Shown here: positions 7,766 through 14,369 of the stretch, piece after piece | Layout: each line of letters opens with the position of its first letter | Position numbering within the stretch: position 1 is the stretch's first letter | DNA from: Candidatus Rifleibacteriota bacterium | GTDB taxonomy: Bacteria; UBP17; UBA6191; JACPRK01 | DNA length: 19,428 nt | Reading direction: 5' to 3' | Assembly: GCA_016213865.1 (NCBI GenBank) | Contig: JACQZL010000046.1 | Location: 22,001-41,428 of the forward strand | The notes under the pieces: generated by a model | What the model was told of the DNA's origin: nothing | The model's input: only the letters and a program-made list of their open reading frames with translations | Databases searched by the model: none | Translations under genes and position numbers: made by a program

Positions 7766-9016
7766 ATGATCCGCCTCAGGACCTTCAGCCTCGTCGCACT
7801 CGTGATGCTCGCCGGCTGCTGCGCCGGCGGGTCGGTTGCCGCTGCGCCGATTCATGGCTGCTGGCTCGTCCCGGAGAGCGTCTTCAGCGACGACCGGACG
7901 TACGCGCTCGAGGAGCGCCGGGACCTCGTGGGGCGCGCGCTCGACCGGATGAAGCGGCACGGGATCGACTCCGTCTTCCTCGAGAGCTTCGTCCGCGGCC
8001 ACGCCACCAGCCGCTGTTCGGTCGCCGGTACGGTGGTCCCCGTCCCGCTGCGCTACCTGCCGGCCGTGCGGACCGAGCCGGACCTGCTCGACCTCTTCAT
8101 CGCCCTGGGTCGCGAACGGGACATGGCGGTCCACGCCTGGGTCCACGCGCTCTACCTGCGCAGCGACAACCTCACGCGCGTGCGCGAGGACGACGAGGTC
8201 CCCACGCTCTTCCACGATCTGCTCGTCACCGAGTTCCGGACGCTGCGCGACAAGACCGAGGCCCAGAGCTCCGTCCGTCGACTGGTCGACACGGTCCTGG
8301 AGGCGACGGACCGCGGCTTCGACACGCGCTCGCTGGCCGTGGCCCTGCGCGACGCCGGCTTCGGCTTCAGCCACTCGCCGATGCAACAGGTCGTGGACTC
8401 GCTGACCGAGGCGGGCCTGGCGGGACCCGCGATCTTCGTCTATGGTCCAGGCGGCCGACTTCACCCGCCGCTGGACACGAGCACCAACGGCTCGCTCTAC
8501 CTCGACCCGGCCCACGCCCAGGTCCGCTCGCGCCTGCTCGACCTGTGCCAGTCGCTCGTGGACGAGCACCCGGGTCTGGCCGGTCTGCACCTGGACCACA
8601 TCCGGTTCCCCGAAGGCGGCTTCGGCTACGACGCCCAAGCCTCCGGCGGCGACCTGCAATACGTGGCGCCGGAGACAGGCAGTCGCGAGCGGGCCCTCTC
8701 GACCTTCGTGGCCGAGTGCCGCTCACGTGTCTTGGGCAAGGTCGCCGTGTCGGCCGCGGTCGTTCCGGGCTACTACCTCGACTGGCAGGGCGCCGGCGGC
8801 TCCGAGCGCGGCACGGGACAGGCCTGGTTCGGCTGGGACCTCTCCTTCTACACGCCGATGCTCTACGGCGTCAGCGGCGAGCGCAAAAGGAGCGCGCTGG
8901 CGTCTTACAAGCAAGGTCTCGGAGGCAAGGCGCCGGTTTACCCCGGAATCTCCAGTCTCGACGGGGCCCGAACAGCCGGCTGGGTGCTGTTCGACTACGG
9001 CACGCTGCTCCGGTGA
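7766..9016 (+). CDS. GHL10-family (glycosyl-hydrolase-like, DUF187) lipoprotein
   Basis: 416 residues, ATG 7766. The N-terminus is a lipoprotein signal with lipobox LAGC and acylated Cys18, so the protein is membrane-anchored outside the cytoplasm. The TIM-barrel motifs follow the GHL10 order. They are HGCWLVPES (30-38), a GIDSVFLESFVRG strand (66-78), VHAWVHALY (122-130), YLDPAHAQVRSRLLD (245-259), GLHLDHIRFPE (273-283) and a YTPMLYG strand near the end. In typical members these read roughly RGxWLT, HAWxNP, LDPG...VR and GIHFDDYxYP. Family members are putative glycan hydrolases; proven substrates are few. An unusual 90-residue helical segment (about 131-225) lies between the HAW and LDP motifs. 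The gene converges with the TerC operon, whose last stop is 12 bp away. Confidence 0.8.
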   Translation: MIRLRTFSLVALVMLAGCCAGGSVAAAPIHGCWLVPESVFSDDRTYALEERRDLVGRALDRMKRHGIDSVFLESFVRGHATSRCSVAGTVVPVPLRYLPAVRTEPDLLDLFIALGRERDMAVHAWVHALYLRSDNLTRVREDDEVPTLFHDLLVTEFRTLRDKTEAQSSVRRLVDTVLEATDRGFDTRSLAVALRDAGFGFSHSPMQQVVDSLTEAGLAGPAIFVYGPGGRLHPPLDTSTNGSLYLDPAHAQVRSRLLDLCQSLVDEHPGLAGLHLDHIRFPEGGFGYDAQASGGDLQYVAPETGSRERALSTFVAECRSRVLGKVAVSAAVVPGYYLDWQGAGGSERGTGQAWFGWDLSFYTPMLYGVSGERKRSALASYKQGLGGKAPVYPGISSLDGARTAGWVLFDYGTLLR

Positions 9017-9028
9017 GGAATTCCTGTC

Positions 9029-9379
9029 TCAGCGCACGGGGATCCGCTCCGGGACCGGCCCTCGCCTTGCGGGGGTCCAGGGTCGGAGTCTGAGCAAGGG
9101 CAACTGGAGCGAAGGCAAGCCGTCCAGCACCGAGAGCGTGTTGCGCAGAGCGAGTGGCAAGAGGCCGGTCAGGGGACTGAGCCAGTCGGGGAGGGAGGCC
9201 AGCCTGCCGACCGTCCAGCCCAGGATCCGGCCCGACAGGGTCGGCTGCTCGATCACGTGGGCCAGCAGGGCCGCCAGCGTGTGCAGGTCGTCGTCGGTGA
9301 GCGCCGCATCCTCGACCCGCAGGACCTTGACTTGGATCTCGCCTTCACTCGTCACAGCGAACCTCCAGCGGCCGATCAC
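9029..9379 (-). CDS. Small conserved-looking protein of unknown function, last gene of the TerC operon
   Basis: 116 residues from a GTG at 9379 whose bases overlap the TGA of the upstream ATPase gene (GTGA), a classic coupled start. The frame continues upstream antisense-free only as Arg-rich shadow, so the GTG is the sensible start. The protein begins MIGRWRFAVTSEGEIQVKVL, a beta-hairpin-like start. A helix follows, rich in Leu and His (DDDLHTLAALLAHVIEQP). A hydrophobic half comes next, GRILGWTVGRLASLPDWLSP and TGLLPLALRNTLSVL, and the tail is Arg/Pro-rich. The hydrophobic part could be amphipathic or membrane-associating but is broken by prolines, so I do not call it a transmembrane helix. 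I recognise no family. Its position makes it a candidate partner of the ATPase. Confidence 0.7.
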   Translation of the reverse strand: MIGRWRFAVTSEGEIQVKVLRVEDAALTDDDLHTLAALLAHVIEQPTLSGRILGWTVGRLASLPDWLSPLTGLLPLALRNTLSVLDGLPSLQLPLLRLRPWTPARRGPVPERIPVR

Positions 9380-10557
9380 TCGGTGAACGTGACTTTCAGG
9401 TGCCCGTCCTCGAGCTTGGCCGAGACCTTGGCCCGTCTCGGGATGCTGCGAGGCAGTGGAACGTGCCGGTTGAAGCTGCCGATGCGGATGACCAGCTCTT
9501 CGCCGACGCGACTCAACTCCACGTCGCCGCTCTTCACGAAGGGCAGATAGAGCGTGAGCGCGTAGGTGCCCTTCGACTTGCGCAGCGTCAGGGGCTTCGT
9601 CTTGAAGAATATCCTGCCCGGGTCGCTCGAGCCATAGAGCGCGTCGCCCAACCGCCCGAGTCCATCCACCCCGACGATCTCGTCGTCGAAGAGCGGCACC
9701 CGGAAGACCGGCAGCGGCTGGAAGTGGCGCTCGATCTCGTCGACGTGGCGCGTCTGCGTCTGCAGCCACTTGCGAAAGAACTCGGCCTCGAGCCCGCGGG
9801 GCAAGATGCGGTTGACGTAGATGGCGTCCACCGACATCCCGTAGAGGTGGAAATACATGAAGGCCCGCTGCGTCTCGTTGAAGACGATCTTCTCGGGGTT
9901 GGTCACGAGCCGCACCGTCGTGACGGTCGGGTCCTGCAGCAGCACGTCCACACCCTCGACCTTCGAGAAGAGCTTCTGGATGTTGGCGAAGTACGACTCG
10001 CGGGGCACGGGGATGTCCGAGACGTGCTTCATGATGGGGCGCGCCACCTTGGCGATCTGCCGCTCTACCCGGAAGAGGCGTGACATGTACCAGCGCAGGA
10101 TCGAGGGGATGCTGATGAACCGCAACGATTCTCCCGTGGGAGCGCAGTCCAGGACGATGACGTCGAAGCGCTTCTCCTGATGATACTGGTTCACGTACAG
10201 GAGCGACGACGTCTCCTCCATGCCCGGGATGATCGCCACCTCCTCGGCGACCAGCTCCTCGAGCCCGCTCACGGCCAGCAGCTCGGACAGGTAGGAGTGG
10301 ACGTCACCCCAGTGGCGCCGGACCTCCTCCTGGATGTCCACCTCCTGAATCCATAGGTTATCCCCGAGCTGGACCAGTTGGCCCCGGGTCGTCGGGATCA
10401 GGTCCGGACTGACGTCGAAGGCGTCCGAGACCGAGTGGGCCGGATCGACCGACAGGACGAGCGTGCGGTGGCCCAACCTCGAGAGCCGCAACCCCGTGGC
10501 CGAAGCCAGGCTCGTCTTGCCGACACCGCCCTTTCCCGCAAAGAGGATGATGCGCAT
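9376..10557 (-). CDS. Get3/ArsA-family ATPase with C-terminal alpha-crystallin-like domain (Get3d-like)
   Basis: 393 residues, ATG 10557, with GAGGGT just upstream. The deviant Walker A is GKGGVGKT (8-15), switch I is DPAHS (38-42) and switch II is DCAPTGESLR (137-146), all standard for the ArsA/Get3 branch of SIMIBI NTPases. The central helical region (about 150-200) would form the client groove. The last 80 residues (about 313-393) are all-beta, with LTLYLPFVKSGDVELSRVGE and KLEDGHLKVTF. They match an alpha-crystallin/HSP20-like fold, as in Get3d proteins of phototrophs. The arsenite-binding cysteine triad of ArsA and the CxxC zinc motif of Get3 are absent. Arsenite export is therefore unlikely, and a chaperone or targeting ATPase for hydrophobic or cofactor-bearing clients is the better inference. 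The start lies 9 bp after the CNNM gene stop. Confidence 0.9.
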   Translation of the reverse strand: MRIILFAGKGGVGKTSLASATGLRLSRLGHRTLVLSVDPAHSVSDAFDVSPDLIPTTRGQLVQLGDNLWIQEVDIQEEVRRHWGDVHSYLSELLAVSGLEELVAEEVAIIPGMEETSSLLYVNQYHQEKRFDVIVLDCAPTGESLRFISIPSILRWYMSRLFRVERQIAKVARPIMKHVSDIPVPRESYFANIQKLFSKVEGVDVLLQDPTVTTVRLVTNPEKIVFNETQRAFMYFHLYGMSVDAIYVNRILPRGLEAEFFRKWLQTQTRHVDEIERHFQPLPVFRVPLFDDEIVGVDGLGRLGDALYGSSDPGRIFFKTKPLTLRKSKGTYALTLYLPFVKSGDVELSRVGEELVIRIGSFNRHVPLPRSIPRRAKVSAKLEDGHLKVTFTE

Positions 10558-10566
10558 TGAACCCTC

Positions 10567-11922
10567 TTAACCCTCGCGCCGGACCGCCGGCGCCCGATCG
10601 ACCCGCTTGATGCGAATCCGACCGGGGCGGTGCTGCTTGACCTCGTCGACCGAGACCTGGAGAGGTCCTACCCGGACCTGATCGCCCGCCTCGGCCAGGC
10701 GCCCCAGGATCCGTTGCACGTGCCCGCCCAGCGTCACGTTGTCGGGGTCGTCCAGCTCGACCCCCAGGCGCTCCTTGAGGTCGTCGAGCAGGAAGGTCCC
10801 GTCGACTTCCCACTCGTCCGGCCCCACCGACCGCAGGTGGGGGGACTGGTCCGGGTCGAACTCGTCCTGGATCTCGCCGACCAGCTCTTCGAGCACGTCT
10901 TCCAGGGTCACCAGCCCTCCGGTGACGCCGAACTCGTCGACCACGATCGCCATGTGGAGGTGCTTCTTGCGGAAGAGGTTGAGCAGCTTGTGGGCATTCA
11001 CGGTCTCCGGGACGACCAGGATATCCCGGCGCACCTTGACCAGGTCCCGCGAGGACTTGAACTCCTTCTCGCGCCCCAGCAGGTCGCGGATGTGGAGCAT
11101 CCCCAGGACGCTGTCCAGACCGTCCTCGGCCAGCGGATAGCGCGTGTACCCTTCCGCCTTGGCGCGGGCGAGGTTCTCTTCCAGAGGGCGAGAGAGAGAG
11201 AGAAAGACGACCTCGGCGGCCGGCACCAGGATCTGGCGCGCCGTGCGGTCGGAGAAGCGGAAGACCTTGTCCAGGAGGTCCTTTTCGCCGGTGCTGAGGA
11301 CGCCGCTGCGGGCCGATTCGGCCAGCAGGAAGCGGAGCTCTTCTTCGGAGTGGGCCGCCTCCTCGCCGCCCCGCGGCGTGATGCCGAAGAGCCTCAATGT
11401 CGCCAGCGAGGCGTTGTTCAGCAGCCAGATGGCCGGGTACGAGAGCCGGTAGAACCAGATCATCGGGCGCGCGACGACGAGCGCGCAGAGCTCCGGCTTC
11501 TCGAGGGCCAGAGACTTGGGGGCCTGCTCGCCTATCACGATGTGCAGGAACGTCAGGAGGGCGAAGGCGAATCCGATCGAGAGCGAGTGGACCACCCCGG
11601 GGGGCAACCAGTCGCCGGCCCCGAAGATCGGCCTGAGGAGCGCCGCGAAAGCCGGCTCTCCGAGCCATCCCAGGGCCAGGCTGGCCAGAGTGATGCCGAG
11701 CTGCGCGGCCGACAGCGACTCGTTGAGACGTCCCAGGACTTCCTTGACCGCCAGGGCCCCGCGGCGGCCGGACTTGATCATTTCCTCGACCCGGCTGCCG
11801 CGGATCTTCACCAGAGCGAACTCGGCCCCGACGAAGAACCCGTTGAGCAGGATCAGGACGAACGCGAGCGAGAGCGCCACCTCGATCGACAGATCGAGAG
11901 CCACATGGTCGGCGCCGGGCAT
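10567..11922 (-). CDS. CNNM/CorC-family (UPF0053, 'hemolysin family') membrane protein with CBS pair
   Basis: 451 residues, ATG 11922. The DUF21/CNNM transmembrane domain (about 10-185) carries GFFVGAEFALVK (28-39), LGITLASLALGWLGEP (75-90) and GEQAPKSLAL (131-140). A CBS pair follows (about 228-350), including RYPL, GMLHIRDLL and MAIVVDEFGVTGGLVTLEDV. A CorC_HlyC domain ends the protein (about 365-445), with EWEVDGTFLLDDL. Members are divalent-cation (Mg, Co, possibly Mn) transporters or their regulators; the hemolysin name is historical. The ATG shares one base with the TerC stop (TGATG), so translation is coupled. Bacterial fusions of TerC with CBS-CorC domains exist (YoaE/YegH type), which supports a joint role of these two neighbours. 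Confidence 0.92.
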   Translation of the reverse strand: MPGADHVALDLSIEVALSLAFVLILLNGFFVGAEFALVKIRGSRVEEMIKSGRRGALAVKEVLGRLNESLSAAQLGITLASLALGWLGEPAFAALLRPIFGAGDWLPPGVVHSLSIGFAFALLTFLHIVIGEQAPKSLALEKPELCALVVARPMIWFYRLSYPAIWLLNNASLATLRLFGITPRGGEEAAHSEEELRFLLAESARSGVLSTGEKDLLDKVFRFSDRTARQILVPAAEVVFLSLSRPLEENLARAKAEGYTRYPLAEDGLDSVLGMLHIRDLLGREKEFKSSRDLVKVRRDILVVPETVNAHKLLNLFRKKHLHMAIVVDEFGVTGGLVTLEDVLEELVGEIQDEFDPDQSPHLRSVGPDEWEVDGTFLLDDLKERLGVELDDPDNVTLGGHVQRILGRLAEAGDQVRVGPLQVSVDEVKQHRPGRIRIKRVDRAPAVRREG

Positions 11923-12893
11923 CAGTCGTCCACCGGCACGACGGCGGGCTGACCGCTCGTCTCTGGCCGGGCCACCGGAGCCGGGAAGAGCACGGAAGCC
12001 ACCACCGCCACCACGAGCGTCGTCGCCACAATCCCCAGACTGAGGACGACCGGAACGTGGACGAAGTCGGCAACCAGCATCTTGACCCCCACGAAGCCGA
12101 GGACGACCGAGAGGCCTTCCTTCATGAACCGGAACTGGCTCATGGCCCCCGCCAGGAGGAAGTACATCGCCCGGAGCCCCAGGATCGCGAAGATGTTCGA
12201 CGTGTAGACGATGAACGGGTCCGTCGTGATGGCGAAGATGGCGGGAATGCTATCCAGGGCAAAGACCACGTCCGTGGTCTCGACGACGGCCAGCACGACC
12301 AGGAGCGGCGTCGCCAGCCACTTGCCGGAGCGGTGCGTGAAGAAGTGCTCACCGTCGAAGTGACTCGAGACGGGCAGGATCCGGCGGACGACCCGGACCA
12401 CCGGATGGCGGCCCGGGTCGATCTCTTCGTCCTCTTCCTTGCGCAAGGCTAGGCGAACAGCCGTGACGACCAGGAAGAACCCGAGGACGTACATCAGCCA
12501 GTGGAACCGTCGGATCAAGGCAGCGCCGGCCACGATGAACGAGGCGCGCATGAGGACCGCCCCGAGGATGCCCCAGAGCAGGACGCGGCGCTGCAGCTTG
12601 GGAGGGACTCCGAAGCTGGCGAAGATCACCAGGAAGACGAACAGGTTGTCGACGCTCAGGGCCTGCTCGATGACGTAGCCGGTGAGGTACTCGAAGCACT
12701 TCTCGGACCCCAGGAACCAACCGACGCCCGCGGCGAAGACGAGGGCGCATCCCACCCAGACACCGACCCAGCAGGCAGCCTCGCGCTTTCCCACAGCGTG
12801 GGCCTTCTTCTGGACGATGCCGAGGTCCAGCGCCAAGACGGCAACGACGAAAGCGTGGAAACCTATCCAGAAGCCCAAGCCCACGTCCGTCAC
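11922..12893 (-). CDS. TerC/Alx-family integral membrane protein
   Basis: 323 residues from a GTG at 12893, with GGAGGT 8 nt upstream on the minus strand, a strong ribosome binding site. About nine transmembrane helices are visible. The two TerC signature regions are EQALSVDNLFVF (76-87) and ETTDVVFALDSIPAIFAIT (205-223); their acidic residues in the membrane are the presumed metal ligands. Members include Alx and MeeF/MeeY, linked to manganese export or exoenzyme metalation; the tellurite-resistance name is a legacy. It heads an operon with CNNM, the Get3-like ATPase and a small protein, joined by overlaps or a 9-bp gap. No riboswitch (for instance the Mn-sensing yybP-ykoY element) is evident in the upstream 100 bp by eye, but I cannot exclude one. 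Confidence 0.93.
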   Translation of the reverse strand: MTDVGLGFWIGFHAFVVAVLALDLGIVQKKAHAVGKREAACWVGVWVGCALVFAAGVGWFLGSEKCFEYLTGYVIEQALSVDNLFVFLVIFASFGVPPKLQRRVLLWGILGAVLMRASFIVAGAALIRRFHWLMYVLGFFLVVTAVRLALRKEEDEEIDPGRHPVVRVVRRILPVSSHFDGEHFFTHRSGKWLATPLLVVLAVVETTDVVFALDSIPAIFAITTDPFIVYTSNIFAILGLRAMYFLLAGAMSQFRFMKEGLSVVLGFVGVKMLVADFVHVPVVLSLGIVATTLVVAVVASVLFPAPVARPETSGQPAVVPVDD

Positions 12894-13262
12894 GCGCGCA
12901 CACCTCCAAAGAAGTCCAATTTGCCGGTCCTGGCTCGACCGTCCCAGGGGGCCGCGGCACGATACAACCTCATGGCCGTACTGGCCAACTGGTCCCGGCT
13001 CAGGGTGTCAGGATACCACGCCGGCAGCACTCCGCCAGGGACAGCCGTCTCAGTGGGAGCGATGCAGAGATTTGGGAGTCCGCATGTGCACGATCGCTGA
13101 AGAGTCGCCATTCAACACAGAGACACAGAGACACAGAGGCACAGAGGAGCTGATTTGATGAGACTCTTGTCTGGGTCTCTGTGTCTTTGTGTCTTTGTGT
13201 CTCTGGGTCTCTGGGTCTCTGTGTTCACTCGAGATTTCCCATGAGCCAGCGTCGCTCCCGTC
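12894..13262. other. Intergenic region with inverted octamer arrays
   Basis: The 369 bp between the TerC start and the end of the next minus-strand gene include the TerC leader (12894 to about 13100) and the octanucleotide arrays (13116-13223). A minus-strand frame at 12890-13111 runs into the TerC start region but has no family resemblance or good start, so I leave it out. Confidence 0.55.
13116..13223. repeat. Two octanucleotide arrays in inverted orientation
   Basis: Four tandem units of CACAGAGA/CACAGAGG occupy 13116-13147. After a 28-nt spacer come six tandem units of the complementary octamer at 13176-13223 (TCTCTGTG, TCTTTGTG twice, TCTCTGGG twice, TCTCTGTG). The arms can form a long, slippage-tolerant cruciform or hairpin. 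Units vary by one base or two, and the unequal copy number suggests expansion or contraction by slippage. Confidence 0.9.
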
Positions 13263-14042
13263 TCAGTCGACGCGCGGGTAGTCCTCTCCGTAGACGAACT
13301 TGCGAGCCCGCGTCAGGAACTTCTTGGTCACGCTCTGAGCGCCCATCAGGTCCAGCGGGTCGAGCTCGTCCAGCTCCCGAATGGTTGCCAGCCGGCGAGC
13401 GGCGGCGCGCTTCTTCTCCGAATCCGGGATCGCATGGAGATCGAGGTGCTCGATCAGCCCCTTCCACTGGCCTTCGAAGTCTGCGTCGCGCACCGCGGCC
13501 AGCCACAGATCGGCGCCGTGGATCTCGTGCGAAACGCCCGTGCTGGGGCCGTTGAGGAAGCCGATGCGCTCGCCGGCACTCATGGCCGGTCGGCCGATGC
13601 GACGGGGGCTCTTGCCCGCGAAGATGCGGCGCAGGGCCTCCCCGGCCGTGCCGGCGGACTGGACTGCGCCCTTCAGCGCCAGGTGCGCCATGAGGCCCGC
13701 CACGGTCGACATCAACTGCCGCTTGCGGTCGGCCTGACGTGCCTGCGGCTCGAAGACTTCCTTTTCCAGGAACTCGAAGAGGAAGCTCGAGAACTCCCAG
13801 GGCTCGAGCGCGTCGAGCCGTCTGTCGGTATCGAGATGTTCCAGGTAGGCGCAGAAGAGCTCGAGGTCGGTCCAGGCAGCCGCGAGACCGGGAACGCTGG
13901 CGCCGTCCGCCTGCAACTGCCGCAGATACGAGAGGACGTCCTCGGCGCCAAGGCCTTCCGGCAACGTGAGCTGCTCGAAGTAGCCCCGGATGGCCTGTTC
14001 GAGTCCGTCGAAGGTGGTGGCGGGGGTGATGGGCAGGGTCAC
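13263..14042 (-). CDS. Hypothetical protein, 259 residues, helix-rich
   Basis: The frame is open further upstream, but that part reads through a dyad repeat. The sensible start is the GTG at 14042, giving MTLPITPATTFDGLEQAIRG. The protein is soluble, acidic in its first half and almost entirely helical. Notable segments are DALEPWEFSSFLFEFLEKEV, a middle AERIGFLNGPSTGVSHEIHG-like stretch (GERIGF...SHEIHGADLW) and a basic end (KKFLTRARKFVYGEDYPRVD). No signal peptide, membrane segment or catalytic motif is visible. I do not recognise a family. Coding potential is supported by length, composition and a clean fit between repeat-bearing spacers. No Shine-Dalgarno precedes the GTG; instead TATACT lies 6 nt upstream, which suits a leaderless transcript. 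Confidence 0.7.
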   Translation of the reverse strand: MTLPITPATTFDGLEQAIRGYFEQLTLPEGLGAEDVLSYLRQLQADGASVPGLAAAWTDLELFCAYLEHLDTDRRLDALEPWEFSSFLFEFLEKEVFEPQARQADRKRQLMSTVAGLMAHLALKGAVQSAGTAGEALRRIFAGKSPRRIGRPAMSAGERIGFLNGPSTGVSHEIHGADLWLAAVRDADFEGQWKGLIEHLDLHAIPDSEKKRAAARRLATIRELDELDPLDLMGAQSVTKKFLTRARKFVYGEDYPRVD

Positions 14043-14048
14043 GGGGGC

Positions 14049-14054
14049 AGTATA
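14049..14054 (-). promoter_or_regulatory. Candidate -10 box directly before the 259-residue gene
   Basis: On the minus strand TATACT ends 6 nt before the GTG at 14042. Transcription would then start at or next to the start codon, giving a leaderless mRNA. No convincing -35 hexamer is seen at 16-18 nt spacing. This is a weak, single-site observation. Confidence 0.3.
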
Positions 14055-14138
14055 CGCGCCAGAGCATGCCGGCGACCACGGGGGCGCGCCACCCTCTGGG
14101 GAGCAATGCTGACTCATGGAGGAATCCACGGACCCTTG

Positions 14139-14237
14139 AACCACGAAGCCCCGAAAGCACCAAGCACTGCACGAACCGAAGCGTGATCGAATGAGGCCCT
14201 TTGTGCTGCTCTTCGTGTCCTTCGTGCCTTCGTGGTT
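14139..14237. repeat. Dyad repeat related to that at 7561-7665
   Basis: The left end AACCACGAAG (14139-14148) is complemented by CTTCGTGGTT (14228-14237). Between them are scattered GAAAGCACCAAG- and CTTCGTGTCCTTCGTG-type words giving partial complementarity. The shared ACCACGAAG core marks it as the same family as the 7561 element. Confidence 0.7.
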
Positions 14238-14369
14238 TGGTCTCCTCGTGCCTTCGCAGTGATGCGGCCTCCCATCCGTCTGCATCGCACCCCGCCATCT
14301 GCATGCTCTGGATTCTCACCGAAGAAGTCGCTAGAGTGGCAGTCGCCAAGATGGAGACTTCGACGCGCC

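Larger units (their letters stand above)
14043..14369. other. Divergent spacer with dyad repeat
   Basis: The 327 bp between the divergent unknown gene and the ADP-ribosylglycohydrolase gene contain the dyad repeat at 14139-14237 and no credible gene. In-frame codons upstream of 14370 read through the repeat and are not part of the protein. A GGAG at 14353-14356 is 13 nt before the ATG at 14370, a poor-to-fair RBS. Confidence 0.55.

Noticed and set aside
9376..10557. Arsenite pump ATPase (ArsA) as the function
   Set aside because: The family fold is right, but the arsenite-binding cysteine triad and duplicated ATPase halves are absent, there are no ars genes, and an alpha-crystallin tail is present.
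10567..11922. Hemolysin / virulence factor
   Set aside because: The CNNM-CBS-CorC architecture is a metal-ion transporter family; the hemolysin label is an old misnomer.
10358..12073. Long open frames on both strands across the CNNM gene (minus 10358-12073, plus 10630-11952)
   Set aside because: They are alternate-frame shadows; the CNNM, CBS and CorC domains lie entirely in the 10567-11922 minus frame.
11922..12893. Tellurite resistance locus
   Set aside because: Only a TerC-family protein is present, without terA/B/D/E/Z; the name is historical and the CNNM neighbour points to metal-ion handling.
12890..13111. Small minus-strand gene upstream of TerC
   Set aside because: The 73-codon frame overlaps the TerC start and its RBS, has no RBS of its own that I can see, and resembles no family.
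13116..13223. CRISPR-like tandem repeats
   Set aside because: The units are 8 bp, contiguous and without unique spacers, and there are no cas genes nearby; these are microsatellite-type arrays.
14232..14369. N-terminal extension of the ADP-ribosylglycohydrolase
   Set aside because: The upstream codons read through the dyad repeat and are Arg/Pro-rich; the family domain begins directly after the ATG at 14370.
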